A stretch of 64,000 bases of DNA from Serratia plymuthica NBRC 102599 (GCF_001590925.1 NZ_BCTU01000005.1:62001-126000), one strand, 5' to 3'; counted from the stretch's first letter, positions 37,299 through 46,736 are shown. Numbers and translations are program-made. The notes: generated from the sequence alone by a model not told the origin.

Positions 37299-37685
37299 AT
37301 GGCAGAACAACAGTATTCAGGCGGCTGCCTCTGTGGCCATATTCGCTTTCAGGCCAGCGGGTATCCGGGCAATCCGCACAGTTGTTCTTGCGAGAACTGC
37401 CAGCGGCACTCCGGTGCACCGACGCTGTGCTGGGTGGAGTTTCCCCGCCAGGCCGTCAGTTGGGTCGGCGCTGGCGGCATGCCCACACTGTACCGTTCTT
37501 CCGACTATTCCAGCCGCGCATTTTGCCCACGCTGCGGCAGCACCCTGGGAGCGGTGGATGATGAGCCGACCATCGCGCTGGTCACCGGCAGTTTCGATCA
37601 AAGTGGCCTGCCGGTGCTGCGCCCCACCGCCCACGCCTTCGCCGACGGTTGCCCCCACTGGTGGAAAATCGACGGCATTGTTTGA
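37299..37685 (+). CDS. GFA family zinc-binding protein
   Basis: 128 residues with the GFA (glutathione-dependent formaldehyde-activating/CENP-V) fold: GGCLCGHIRF, CSCENCQRHSG and AFCPRCGSTL supply the Zn-binding Cys. The function of bacterial stand-alone members is mostly unknown. Start at ATG 37299 after CCGGAG. It lies 85 bp after the PhlG-like gene, so read-through is possible. Confidence 0.88.
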   Translation: MAEQQYSGGCLCGHIRFQASGYPGNPHSCSCENCQRHSGAPTLCWVEFPRQAVSWVGAGGMPTLYRSSDYSSRAFCPRCGSTLGAVDDEPTIALVTGSFDQSGLPVLRPTAHAFADGCPHWWKIDGIV

Positions 37686-37785
37686 TGCCGCCATCGCCCT
37701 TCACACTTCCCGTTGAAAATAATTGATTGTTTTGTCATATGAATTTAGAAGTGGATGACAACAATTCAAACACACGGGAACGGGA

Positions 37786-39096
37786 ATGGACGCACAAACG
37801 ACGGTTATCGACGCACGCCAGTCGCGCCAGGCATTGCTGGCCGGATCGGTCGGCAACTTTATCGAATGGTATGAATTTGGCGTTTACGGTTTTCTCGCCA
37901 CCGTCATCGCCGCCAATTTTTTCACTCTGCAGGGTGAAAGTGAAATCACCAGTCTGATCCTCACCTACGCCGCCTTCGCGCTGGCCTTTTTCTGCCGTCC
38001 GATCGGCGCGGTGATTTTCGGCCGCATCGGCGACAGGATCGGGCGCCGACCGACGCTGATTGCGGTATTGCTGCTGATGACGCTGGCAACCGCCCTGATC
38101 GGCGTGATGCCGACCTATGCCTCTATCGGCGTCGCCGCCCCGTTGCTGCTGACCCTGTTGCGCATGTTTCAGGGGCTGTTCGCCGGCGGCGAGTTCGGCG
38201 GTGCGGTGTCGCTGATGACCGAGTTCGCGCCCAAGGGCAAGCGTGGGCTGTACGGCGCCTGGCAATCGCTGACCGTGGCGTTCGGGCTGTTGGCCGGTGC
38301 CGGGCTGGTGGCGCTGTTGGCCGCGCTGTTGACGCCGGAACAGTTACATGACTGGGGTTGGCGCATTCCCTTCCTGTTGGCGTTACCGATGGGCGCGGTG
38401 GCGTTGTGGCTGCGGCTGAAACTGCAGGAAACGCCGACCTTTAAACAGGCGCAACAAAGCGGCGGCGAAACGGCGCAAGCGCCGGAAGTGAAGCTGGGCG
38501 GCATGCTGAAAACCATTCTGATCGGCATTGGCCGCATGATGGGCTGGTCCGCCGCCGGTTACACCTTCCTGGTGGTGATGCCGTCCTACCTGCAAACCTC
38601 GCTGCACGCCACCTTCCAACAGGCGCTGGTGGCCACGGTGCTGGCCAACGTCGGTTTCGCCCTGACCATTCTGCCCGCCGGCATTCTCAGCGATAAGCTG
38701 GGGCGCAAAGTGGTGATGCTGGCGGCGGTCATCGCGGTGATCCTGTTTACCTTCCCGCTGCTGCACTTGCTGCAAAACCCGCAAAGCTCGCTGCTGGCCA
38801 AAGGCATCGCAGTATTGATCGCCGGCGCGGTGGTCGGGATGCTGGCCGGCCCCGGCCCGGCGATGCTGGCAGAGATGTTCCCGACCAAAGTGCGCTACAC
38901 CGGTCTGGGGCTGGCATACTCGTTGTCCAATGCGGTATTTTCCGGTTCAGCGGGGTTAATCATCACCGGTTTGATCAAGCAGACCGGCAACCTCGATATC
39001 CCGGCTTACTACGTGGTCGCCACCTCGGTGGTCAGCCTGTTCGCTCTGATGACCCTGCGACGCGACGATCATCTGCGCTCGCTGAACGCGCGTTAA
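37786..39096 (+). CDS. MFS transporter, metabolite:H+ symporter (MHS) family
   Basis: 436 residues, 12 membrane segments. Typical MHS features: GNFIEWYEFGVYGFLA in the first helix, the GRIGDRIGRRPTL loop 2-3 motif, and FAGGEFGGAV in helix 4-5. Relatives carry shikimate, alpha-ketoglutarate, citrate or proline/betaine. The substrate is not defined. It is followed by a hairpin with no T-tract. It may be unrelated to the downstream ABC operon, whose promoter lies beyond the hairpin. Confidence 0.88.
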   Translation: MDAQTTVIDARQSRQALLAGSVGNFIEWYEFGVYGFLATVIAANFFTLQGESEITSLILTYAAFALAFFCRPIGAVIFGRIGDRIGRRPTLIAVLLLMTLATALIGVMPTYASIGVAAPLLLTLLRMFQGLFAGGEFGGAVSLMTEFAPKGKRGLYGAWQSLTVAFGLLAGAGLVALLAALLTPEQLHDWGWRIPFLLALPMGAVALWLRLKLQETPTFKQAQQSGGETAQAPEVKLGGMLKTILIGIGRMMGWSAAGYTFLVVMPSYLQTSLHATFQQALVATVLANVGFALTILPAGILSDKLGRKVVMLAAVIAVILFTFPLLHLLQNPQSSLLAKGIAVLIAGAVVGMLAGPGPAMLAEMFPTKVRYTGLGLAYSLSNAVFSGSAGLIITGLIKQTGNLDIPAYYVVATSVVSLFALMTLRRDDHLRSLNAR

Positions 39097-39103
39097 TCTT
39101 GAA

Positions 39104-39120
39104 GGGGCGCATAGCGCCCC
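39104..39120. terminator. Hairpin after the MHS carrier
   Basis: GGGGCGC, loop ATA, GCGCCCC, 8 bp after the stop; no T-tract. Confidence 0.5.
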
Positions 39121-39289
39121 AAGTTCGAACCGCTGCGCAATTTTTGTGCGCCGTTCTAGTGCATCCCTCCAGCCACCGTTTCAACGCCCCTCTCGTCCCG
39201 TCAGCAAAATGACTGATTATTTATAGTTATTAATAAGTTGAAAAATAATTCCCACCACTATTCGCAGTTGGCCCTTAACTTGCTCCGCC

Positions 39290-39301
39290 TTGTATATACA
39301 T
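39290..39301. promoter_or_regulatory. HutC-type operator upstream of ABC operon 1
   Basis: TTGTATATACAT: the perfect core TGTATATACA (39291-39300) is the same as near hutC and hutI, with one outer base off the full palindrome. It lies about 63 bp before the first gene of the operon, in a promoter-proximal position. Confidence 0.7.
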
Positions 39302-39363
39302 GGACGGACATTACCGACACGGACATCACTATTACTCACCAGTGCGAAAGACGAGGTTCACCC

Positions 39364-40365
39364 ATGAAGCAACCCATAAAAACGCTGCAAAAAATGCTCG
39401 CCACCGCCTGCTGCCTCAGCATGCTTGCCGCCCCGGCATTCGCCGCCGAGACACCTCTGACCAAGCCGGAGGCCGGCACCTTCAAAATGGGCATTGAACC
39501 CTGGTTGGGCTACGGCCAGTGGCACGTAGCCAATAGCCTTGAGCTGTTCAAACAACAGGGGCTGGACAAGGTGGATATCATCAACTTCGCCGAAGATAAA
39601 GACATCAACGCCGCACTGGCCAGCGGCCAGATCGATGCCGCCAATATCGCCACCCACACCGCCATGGGCATGGTGTCCGCCGGTCTGCCGGTCAAAATCG
39701 TGCTGCTGCTTGATCAAAGCCAAACCGCCGACGCGTTGATTGTCGGCCCAGGCATCAAAACGCTGAGCGATCTGAAAGGCAAACAGGTGGCATACGAAGA
39801 AGGCACCACCAGCGACATCCTGCTGCACAGCGCCCTCGCCTCCGCCGGAATGAAATGGAGTGACATAGTGCCAGTGCCGATGCCAGCCGACGCCGCAGGC
39901 AGTGCGCTGATCGCCAAACGCGTCAGCGCCGCCGTCACCTACGAACCTTACCTGAGCATGGCGAAGAAACAGGATGCCGACGTAAAAATGCTGTACAGCG
40001 GCGAGTCCGATCCGGGCCTGATCAGCGACGTGCTGGTGGTACGCGATGAGGTGATCAAGTCCAGGCCGGGCCAGGTCGCCGCCATGATTAAAAGCTGGGA
40101 TGCCGCGTTACGGCATTATCAGCACAACACTGCGGCGGACCGGGCAATCATCGCCAAACAGGTTGGCGCCAGCCCGGCCGATCTGGCCAGCGCGTTTGAC
40201 GGCGTGAAGTACTACTCGCTGGCGGAAAACAAGCAGGTCCTGAGCGAGCACTTCGCCAAACACACCTTCGCCCACGTGCTGAAAGCGGCCACAGAAGCCA
40301 AGCTGGTGAGCAAACCGGTCACGCCGGAAAATCTCATCGACGCGCGATTCGTTAACGGTCTGTAA
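39364..40365 (+). CDS. ABC transporter substrate-binding protein, NitT/TauT type (operon 1)
   Basis: 333 residues: signal peptide ending AAPAFAAE near residue 23, then a periplasmic-binding fold with features of the NMT1/OpuAC-like group: MGIEPWLGYG, DINAALASGQIDAANI, LKGKQVAYEEGTTSDILL, AAVTYEPYLS. It captures an unknown small organic solute. First gene of a seven-gene operon beginning under the HutC-type site. Start at 39364 after GAGG; the longer frame runs over the operator. Confidence 0.85.
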   Translation: MKQPIKTLQKMLATACCLSMLAAPAFAAETPLTKPEAGTFKMGIEPWLGYGQWHVANSLELFKQQGLDKVDIINFAEDKDINAALASGQIDAANIATHTAMGMVSAGLPVKIVLLLDQSQTADALIVGPGIKTLSDLKGKQVAYEEGTTSDILLHSALASAGMKWSDIVPVPMPADAAGSALIAKRVSAAVTYEPYLSMAKKQDADVKMLYSGESDPGLISDVLVVRDEVIKSRPGQVAAMIKSWDAALRHYQHNTAADRAIIAKQVGASPADLASAFDGVKYYSLAENKQVLSEHFAKHTFAHVLKAATEAKLVSKPVTPENLIDARFVNGL

Positions 40366-40427
40366 GCCGGATTAGCGCCGGCCGGCGGTTTATGACCGGC
40401 GCAACGCCCCATCAGAGGAAAGACCCG

Positions 40428-41300
40428 ATGAGCTCGATAAAACTGGATGCGCCTAACGCGCGCACGCATCTGAACAACGCCCCACCGCCAGGGCGGCGCA
40501 GGCGCAAGCCGCTTGGGCTGATGGTGATCGGCAAAACGCCGTCGCGCGGGCTGTTCGTCGCCATCGCCGTGGCCGTGTTCGCTCTGCTGCTGCTGAGCTG
40601 GTGGCTGGCGACCCGCAGCGGCGCGGTACAGGCGATTTTTATGCCCACGCTGGACGGCGTATGGCGCCGCATGGTCAGCCTGGCGCAGGACGGCACGCTG
40701 TGGAGCGATATTCGCAGCAGCCTGTACCGCATCTCGGTGGCCTTCCTGATTTCGTCGGTGATGTCCATTGTCATCGGCGTATTGGCCGGCTGTTACGGTT
40801 TTTTCAAAGCGGTCACCGAACCGCTGGTGGATTTTGTCCGCTATATGCCGGTGGTGGCCTTTGTGCCGCTGACCATTTTGTGGACCGGCACCGATGACGT
40901 ACAGAAATTCCTGATCATCTGGATCGGTACCTTCTTTCAACAGGTGCTGATGGTGATCGACACCGTAAAGCGCGTGCCGGGGGATTTTGTCGGCCTGGGA
41001 CGCACGCTCGGCATGCCGGACCGCAATATCCTGTTCAAGATCGTGCTGCCCAGCGCGCTGCCGGGCATCTGGGATGCGTTGCGCATCAGCCTCGGTTGGG
41101 CCTGGACCTGGCTGGTGCTGGCGGAGCTGGTGGCCTCCACCTCAGGGCTGGGCTACCGCATCGTGGTGTCGCAGCGCTTTTTCCAGACCGACACCATTAT
41201 CGGCTACATCCTGCTGCTGGGGCTGCTTGGGCTGATCACCGATCAACTGATGCGCGCCGCCGAGCGCGTGTTGTTCCGCTACAACGCGAGGCGTAAATAA
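40428..41300 (+). CDS. ABC transporter permease, NitT/TauT type (operon 1)
   Basis: 290 residues with about six membrane segments and the BPD_transp_1 EAA-like loop (GRTLGMPDRNILFKIVLPSALPGI). It forms a homodimeric channel with the next gene's ATPase. The ATG at 40428 is preceded by AGAGGAA. It overlaps the ATPase gene by one base. Confidence 0.9.
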   Translation: MSSIKLDAPNARTHLNNAPPPGRRRRKPLGLMVIGKTPSRGLFVAIAVAVFALLLLSWWLATRSGAVQAIFMPTLDGVWRRMVSLAQDGTLWSDIRSSLYRISVAFLISSVMSIVIGVLAGCYGFFKAVTEPLVDFVRYMPVVAFVPLTILWTGTDDVQKFLIIWIGTFFQQVLMVIDTVKRVPGDFVGLGRTLGMPDRNILFKIVLPSALPGIWDALRISLGWAWTWLVLAELVASTSGLGYRIVVSQRFFQTDTIIGYILLLGLLGLITDQLMRAAERVLFRYNARRK

Positions 41301-42070
41301 TGGCGACCCTAACCCTAAACGGTCTGAACAAAAGCTTTCAGGTCGGTAAGCGATCGCGTCAGGTATTGCATGACATCGATCTGACGCTGCACGACAACGA
41401 GTTTGTCTCTGTGGTCGGCAGTTCCGGCTGCGGCAAAAGCACCCTGCTGTCGATCGCCGCCGGGCTGGAGGATTTCGACAGCGGCAGCGTGCGCGTTGAC
41501 GGCGTGGACATTCGTGGGCCGGGCATCGATCGCGGCGTGGTGTTTCAGTCTTATACCCTGCTACCGTGGCTGACCGCCCGCCAGAATATTGAATTCGCCC
41601 TGAAGGCGGCGGGCTATGGCCGCGGCGAATGCCGTGACATCGCCGGCGACCACCTGGCGCTGGTCAAGCTGACCGAATTCGCCGATGCCTATCCCAACGA
41701 ACTGTCCGGCGGCATGAAACAGCGGGTGGCGATTGCCCGCGCGCTGTCCTACCGGCCAAAAATCCTGCTGATGGATGAACCCTTCGGCGCGCTCGACGCC
41801 ATGACGCGCCACCAGATGCAGCTGTTGCTGACGCGCATCTGGGAAACCCATCGCCTGACGGTGATGTTTGTCACCCACGATATCGAAGAGGCGGTGTACC
41901 TGTCGGACCGTATCGTGGTGATGGGGCCGGGCAAAATCAATACCACCTTTCAGGTCGATCTGCCGCGCCCGCGCAGCGAAGAAGTGAGCGGTGACGCACG
42001 CTATATCGATCTGCAACGTCAGGTTCTGAAATCTATCCGGGAACAGGCTTCCCAACACGAATTAGCTTAG
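41300..42070 (+). CDS. ABC transporter ATP-binding protein, NitT/TauT type (operon 1)
   Basis: 256 residues: Walker [11 protein letters not shown], signature LSGGMKQR, Walker [13 protein letters not shown], switch His in VTHDIEEA. This is the TauB/SsuB-like subgroup. It supplies energy for operon-1 uptake. A parallel ATPase is at 53085-53867. Confidence 0.92.
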   Translation: MATLTLNGLNKSFQVGKRSRQVLHDIDLTLHDNEFVSVVGSSGCGKSTLLSIAAGLEDFDSGSVRVDGVDIRGPGIDRGVVFQSYTLLPWLTARQNIEFALKAAGYGRGECRDIAGDHLALVKLTEFADAYPNELSGGMKQRVAIARALSYRPKILLMDEPFGALDAMTRHQMQLLLTRIWETHRLTVMFVTHDIEEAVYLSDRIVVMGPGKINTTFQVDLPRPRSEEVSGDARYIDLQRQVLKSIREQASQHELA

Positions 42071-42080
42071 GAGCATCCCC

Positions 42081-43409
42081 ATGTCGCACACAGTGACCTT
42101 TCACGATCTCAGCCACAGCCGGCAATTGCCGGAAGCCCTGTTCCAACGCACCGAAGCCGACTTGTCGTTCTTTATCGAGCGGGTGCAGCCGATTATCGCG
42201 GCGGTACGCAGTGAAGGCGATGCCGCGCTACAGCGCTTCGCACGGGAATTCGATGGCGTACAGGCCGAGCGCATGTCGATTCGCGTCGAACAAAGCGAGT
42301 TCGACGACGCCATGGCGCGGCTGGATCCCGCCGTCACCGCCGCTATCGCCTATGCCGCCGGCAATATCCGTGCGTTTCATGAAGCGCAGAAACCGGAAGA
42401 AATGTGGTTGAAAGAGATGCAGCCCGGCGCTTTTGCCGGCGATCGCCACCTGCCGATCGATTCCGTGGCCTGCTATGTGCCGCGCGGCAAAGGGTCGTTC
42501 CCCAGCGTGCTGCTGATGACGGCGATCCCGGCGCTGGTGGCGGGCGTACCCCGGCCGGTGGTGATCACCCCGCCCGGCCCGGATGGCAGAGTCGACGATG
42601 CCACGCTGGTGGCGGCGCAGTTGGTCGGCATCCGCGAAATTTACAAGTGCGGCGGCGCGCAAGGGGTAGCGGCAGTGGCTTATGGCACTGAGACGGTGCC
42701 AAAGTGCCTGAAGATCGTCGGCCCCGGCAGCCCCTGGGTGGTGGCGGCCAAACGCCAGTTGGCGCAGTTGATCGATCCCGGCGTGCCGGCCGGCCCCAGC
42801 GAAAGCATTATTTTGGCCGATGACAGCGCCAACGGTGCACTGGCGGCGTTGGACTTGATCATTGAATCGGAACATGGCCCGGACTCCTCCGCCTGGCTGG
42901 TGACCTCCAGCCGCCGGGTAGCCGAACAGGCGATCGCCGCGCTGCCGGGCTACTGGGCGCAACTGGACGAAAAACGCGCCGGTTTCTCGCAAAGCGTGCT
43001 GTGCGGTGCCCACGGCGGTGTGGTGCTGACGCAGGACTTCGCCGCCGCAGTAGCCTTTGTTAACGGCTACGCACCGGAGCACCTGGAGATCCTGGCGGAA
43101 GAGCCGCTGGCGGTGATGGGCCAAATTCGCAACGCCGGTGAAATCCTGCTGGGCAATTACACCCCGGTGACGTTAGGCAACTTTGTGCTCGGCCCCAATG
43201 CGGTGCTGCCGACCAATGCCGCCGCCAAAGTGGCCGGGCCACTGTCGGTATTCGACTACATGAAGCGTATTTCGGTGGGTTATGTCACCCGCAGCGGCTA
43301 CGACGCGTTGGCGGAAAAGGCGCACGGGTTTGCCCTGTATGAAGGCTTCCCCGCACACGCGCTGGCGGTGTCACCGCTGCGTAAAACCCTGCTCGATCGT
43401 CAGTCCTGA
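42081..43409 (+). CDS. Histidinol dehydrogenase-like enzyme with altered zinc ligands
   Basis: 442 residues of the HisD family, NAD-dependent alcohol-to-acid oxidation. Conserved: CYVPRGKG, GGAQGVAAVAYGTETVP, the catalytic Glu-His pair in YAPEHL, and His426 in FPAHALAV. Two of the four E. coli HisD zinc ligands differ: Gln259 is Glu262 (IIESEHGPDS) and Asp360 is Asn367 (TLGNFVLG); the two His ligands are kept. The position in a catabolic operon rather than with hisG/C argues for a peripheral role, as with HpsN (sulfopropanediol dehydrogenase) paralogues. Under the HutC hypothesis, histidinol or another imidazole alcohol is a candidate; a sulfonate substrate is the main alternative. Confidence 0.8.
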   Translation: MSHTVTFHDLSHSRQLPEALFQRTEADLSFFIERVQPIIAAVRSEGDAALQRFAREFDGVQAERMSIRVEQSEFDDAMARLDPAVTAAIAYAAGNIRAFHEAQKPEEMWLKEMQPGAFAGDRHLPIDSVACYVPRGKGSFPSVLLMTAIPALVAGVPRPVVITPPGPDGRVDDATLVAAQLVGIREIYKCGGAQGVAAVAYGTETVPKCLKIVGPGSPWVVAAKRQLAQLIDPGVPAGPSESIILADDSANGALAALDLIIESEHGPDSSAWLVTSSRRVAEQAIAALPGYWAQLDEKRAGFSQSVLCGAHGGVVLTQDFAAAVAFVNGYAPEHLEILAEEPLAVMGQIRNAGEILLGNYTPVTLGNFVLGPNAVLPTNAAAKVAGPLSVFDYMKRISVGYVTRSGYDALAEKAHGFALYEGFPAHALAVSPLRKTLLDRQS

Positions 43410-43427
43410 ACAGGCAGTGAGGTTACG

Positions 43428-44762
43428 ATGACCGATAATCCTATTCCCCGCATCGCCCGAGGCGAACCCTTGGCGGCGCAGGCCAGAGCGCTGACCCACG
43501 CCGGCGAATGGCGGCAGGCGGCGGACAAACTGCGCCAACTGGTGCTGGAGATCACCGGAGTGGCGGTGGGCGAGTTGAGCATCAACCGCGATCAGTACAG
43601 CCTGAACTCGCTGAACGGCCAGTTGCAATTGGCCGACGGCCGCGGCCTGTTCTTTAAATATCACCACGAGGAAGGCGAAGACCACACCATCGAGGAGTAT
43701 TACAACGCCGAGCTGCTGCGCAACAACGGTTTTCACGTCGATGTGCCGCTGTATGCCTGCGGCGAGCCGGGGCGGCAGATCCTGCTGTACCGGTTGCGCC
43801 ACGACCGGCGGCTGGCCGACGTGTGCCGCGAAATCGAACTGCAACAGAGCTGGCCGCAGATGGCCCCGGTGGTCGATGCCCAGCACCGTGCCGATGCGGA
43901 GATCCTGCGGATGACGCTGCCGACGCTGAAAATCGGCCAGCCTGCGGCGGTGGCGCGTGAGCCGATCCACCAGCTGTTTCATCACCGGTTGGTCAGCCCT
44001 GGTGCCACACCGGGATTGGGCGGCCGGGTGGCGCAGTTCTACGTAGGCAAAACCTTCCAACTGGCGCAGCAAGCGTTGAGCTGGGCGCAATTGCAAGACC
44101 TCCAGTGGGAAATCAACGGCGTGCGCTATCGCCATACGCTGGGTGAACTGCTGTTGCAGGCCGGTGAACTGTTGGCCCCGGCCGAACTGGCGCAGCACGG
44201 CGTGGTGATCGCCCACGGCGATGCGCACAACGCCAACGTATGGTACGAAACCGATCGTCCGCCGCCGCAGTTGGTCAGCTTCGATCCGGCCTTCGCCGGG
44301 CGCAATATCCCGGCGCTGCTGGCGGAGATCAAAGCGACTTTCCACAATATTTTCGCTCACCCGTTCTGGCTGTACGAACCGCAGCGCTGCGCGACGCATT
44401 ACCGGGTGGCAGCCCGGCTGGAGGGGCAACGGCTGATCGTCGAGCATGACTGGCAGTTGACGCCATTGCGCGCCGCCTTCCTGCAGGACAAAGGTGCGCT
44501 GTACTGGCGGCCATTGCTCAGCGAACTGACGACGCGCGGCTGGTTGCCGCATAACTGGCGGCGGTTGATGCGGCTGGCGCTGTTCTGCTGCCCGACGCTG
44601 GTGCTCGATCTGCGCGCCGGCGGCGGCAGCGGCCATACGCCGGAAAGCTCGGCGCTGGGATTTGCCATCGCCATGATGCTGGGCAGCGAACCCGTCGACG
44701 GCAAGGACGTGGCCAGCCGCTGGTTCACCGCCATCGATCCGCAGTTCGGCGGTGAAGTATGA
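43428..44762 (+). CDS. APH-like small-molecule kinase, unassigned family
   Basis: 444 residues. A phosphotransferase core is suggested by HGDAHNANVWYE (His263-Gly-Asp265, catalytic loop Asn) and the downstream SFDPAFAG, which replaces the usual DFD/DWE metal motif; a possible nucleotide-binding Lys is in GLFFKYHHE (near residue 77). N-terminal and C-terminal regions are long and unlike any kinase I recognise. It is inside a catabolic operon and overlaps the next gene by 4 bp, so it is likely part of the pathway, phosphorylating an intermediate. The assignment is based on motifs only. Confidence 0.6.
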   Translation: MTDNPIPRIARGEPLAAQARALTHAGEWRQAADKLRQLVLEITGVAVGELSINRDQYSLNSLNGQLQLADGRGLFFKYHHEEGEDHTIEEYYNAELLRNNGFHVDVPLYACGEPGRQILLYRLRHDRRLADVCREIELQQSWPQMAPVVDAQHRADAEILRMTLPTLKIGQPAAVAREPIHQLFHHRLVSPGATPGLGGRVAQFYVGKTFQLAQQALSWAQLQDLQWEINGVRYRHTLGELLLQAGELLAPAELAQHGVVIAHGDAHNANVWYETDRPPPQLVSFDPAFAGRNIPALLAEIKATFHNIFAHPFWLYEPQRCATHYRVAARLEGQRLIVEHDWQLTPLRAAFLQDKGALYWRPLLSELTTRGWLPHNWRRLMRLALFCCPTLVLDLRAGGGSGHTPESSALGFAIAMMLGSEPVDGKDVASRWFTAIDPQFGGEV

Positions 44763-45748
44763 AAGCCGCACGTTTTTATGGCGTAGGCGACCTGCGCATC
44801 GAAGACATCGCCCCGCCGTCCGCCCTGCCCGACGATGCGGTACGCGTGCGGGTGCTGGCCGCCGGTATTTGCGGTTCCGACCTGCATAACTTCCGCACCG
44901 GGCAATGGATCGGTCCTCTGCCGGTCACCCCCGGTCATGAGTTCTGCGGCGAAGTGCTGGCGATCGGCAGCGCGGTAAGCCGCTTTGCCGTTGGCGACCG
45001 GGTGGTGGCCGACTCACGCGTCGGTTGCAGCCACTGTGCCGCCTGCCAAAGCGGGCGTCACAACCTGTGCCGTTCGCTGGGTTTTGTCGGCGAAGTCTGC
45101 GACGGCGGCTTTGCCGAACAGGTGCAGTTGCCGGCCTCACGGCTGCTGCGGGTACCGGATACCCTGCCGGCGGCGATTGCCGCCCTGAGCGAGCCGCTTG
45201 GCGTGGCGCTGCGGGTGGTGAATCAGTTGAACCCGCCCCCCGGAGAACCGGTGTTGATCGCCGGTGGCGGCACCATAGGCGGGTTGGTCGCCTTGTTATT
45301 GCACCATCTGCGCGGCTGCCCGTTGCTGGTGGCGGAGTCCAACCCGCTGCGGCTGACAGTGCTCAGCCAGGTGCTGCCGCTACAGGCGGTGGAGCTGGAT
45401 CACGACTTACCGCTGGCGGCAGCCTACGCGGTGGAGGCCACCGGCGTTACCGGAGTATTGAATCAACTGATTAACCTCGTCACCCCTGGCGGCCGCATTG
45501 CCATGGTCGGTCTGTTTCATGGGCAGACGGCAATCGATGCCAATAGGCTGGTGGAGCGCGAGATTTCGCTAATCGGTTGCAGCGTGTTCGCCGATGAGCA
45601 ACGCAGCGCCATCAGTCTGTTGCCGCAGTTGGCCGGCGAACTGGCGCACTGGATATCCCGGCAGATCCCTCTCGACGCCCTGCCGGATACCTATCGGCAA
45701 TTGCTGGCGGGGCGCGTCGGATCGCTGAAAACCCTGGTGGTTCCCTGA
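44759..45748 (+). CDS. Zinc-dependent medium-chain alcohol dehydrogenase
   Basis: 329 residues of the MDR superfamily, like sorbitol/idonate/threonine dehydrogenases. Catalytic Cys (GICGSDLHNF), GHEFCGEV, and the structural zinc loop with GCSHCAACQSGRHNLC are intact. The Rossmann glycine motif reads GGGTIGG. It is shorter than the usual 340-350 residues. The likely reaction is NAD(P)-dependent oxidation of a polyol or amino alcohol. It overlaps the kinase gene. Confidence 0.85.
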   Translation: MKAARFYGVGDLRIEDIAPPSALPDDAVRVRVLAAGICGSDLHNFRTGQWIGPLPVTPGHEFCGEVLAIGSAVSRFAVGDRVVADSRVGCSHCAACQSGRHNLCRSLGFVGEVCDGGFAEQVQLPASRLLRVPDTLPAAIAALSEPLGVALRVVNQLNPPPGEPVLIAGGGTIGGLVALLLHHLRGCPLLVAESNPLRLTVLSQVLPLQAVELDHDLPLAAAYAVEATGVTGVLNQLINLVTPGGRIAMVGLFHGQTAIDANRLVEREISLIGCSVFADEQRSAISLLPQLAGELAHWISRQIPLDALPDTYRQLLAGRVGSLKTLVVP

Positions 45749-45757
45749 GGAGAATTT

Positions 45758-46540
45758 ATGCAAAACACCTATTTACCGCCGGGCCTGGCCCCCTTTTCAC
45801 TGCTCGGCAAGCGTGCCCTGATCACCGGCGCTACGCGGGGGATTGGACAGGCGCTGGCGATCGGGCTGGCGCAGGCCGGTGCGCAAGTGATCGTCGCCGG
45901 ACGACAACGCGCCGCGCTGCAAGAGGTGGTGCAACAGCTGAATAACTGGGGAGAACACCCAGAAATGCTGCTGTTGGATGTTCAGGACCCGGCGTCGATT
46001 GAAACCGCCTTCGCCACGCTGGCGGGCAAACCGCTGGATATCCTGATCAACAACGCCGGTATCGAACGCCTGTGCCCGTCGCTGGAGGTGGATGAAACGT
46101 TGTGGGACAGCATCGTCGGCACCAACCTGAAAGGCGCTTTCTTCTGCGCGCAGGCGGCGGCGCGCCTGATGGTCAAACAGGGCAGCGGCAGCATCATCAA
46201 CCTGTGCTCATTGACCAGCGAAGTCGGCGTGCCGGGGGCTACCGCCTACGGCGCGTCAAAATCAGGGCTGGCGGGCATGACACGTGCGCTGGCCAGCGAA
46301 TGGGCTACCCACGGGATCCGGGTCAACGGCATCGGACCAGGCTATTTTCAGACCGCGATGACCGAGGTGTTTTACCAGGACAACGGTTGGCGCGAGTCAA
46401 TGCAGAATAAAATCCCGCTAGGCCGCTTTGGCAAGCTGAGCGACCTTACCGGTGCGGCCATTTTCCTCGCCGGCCCGGCGGCAGCCTACATCACCGGCCA
46501 GATCCTGTATGTCGACGGCGGCTATCTGGCCAGTATCTGA
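45758..46540 (+). CDS. SDR family oxidoreductase
   Basis: 260 residues: cofactor motif TGATRGIGQ, NNAG, catalytic Tyr and Lys in YGASKSG and the C-terminal YITGQILYVDGGY. It resembles gluconate 5-dehydrogenase-type SDRs. Starts after TGAGGAG. It is the last gene of operon 1, just upstream of the csc operators. Confidence 0.87.
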   Translation: MQNTYLPPGLAPFSLLGKRALITGATRGIGQALAIGLAQAGAQVIVAGRQRAALQEVVQQLNNWGEHPEMLLLDVQDPASIETAFATLAGKPLDILINNAGIERLCPSLEVDETLWDSIVGTNLKGAFFCAQAAARLMVKQGSGSIINLCSLTSEVGVPGATAYGASKSGLAGMTRALASEWATHGIRVNGIGPGYFQTAMTEVFYQDNGWRESMQNKIPLGRFGKLSDLTGAAIFLAGPAAAYITGQILYVDGGYLASI

Positions 46541-46626
46541 ATAAACGCAGGCGCGGGGCGATATCCTGACCCCGCCCTCTCCGGCGCCTTGCATCCATCC
46601 AGTGATGACGATCACAACGCAAATAT

Positions 46627-46638
46627 GTTAACGTTAAC
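46627..46638. promoter_or_regulatory. CscR operator, distal copy
   Basis: Perfect palindrome GTTAACGTTAAC, typical for a LacI-family repressor. It is repeated at 46691-46702. Confidence 0.65.
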
Positions 46639-46690
46639 TTTTGTGATTAACATCGCAATCCCTGACGTTGGTGGCTTTATTTGGCCAAAG

Positions 46691-46702
46691 GTTAACGTTA
46701 AC
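46691..46702. promoter_or_regulatory. CscR operator, proximal copy
   Basis: Second GTTAACGTTAAC, 64 bp centre to centre from the first (about six helical turns) and 34 bp before the cscB start, so repression through a DNA loop is possible. Confidence 0.65.
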
Positions 46703-46736
46703 AATAAGACTGACATCATCCATCAGGGCATCCCAC

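Noticed and set aside
43371-44771. 466-codon minus-strand open frame opposite the APH-like kinase gene
   Set aside because: The plus frame has a kinase motif, good spacing and operon overlap; the antisense frame has Gln/Arg/His-rich shadow composition.
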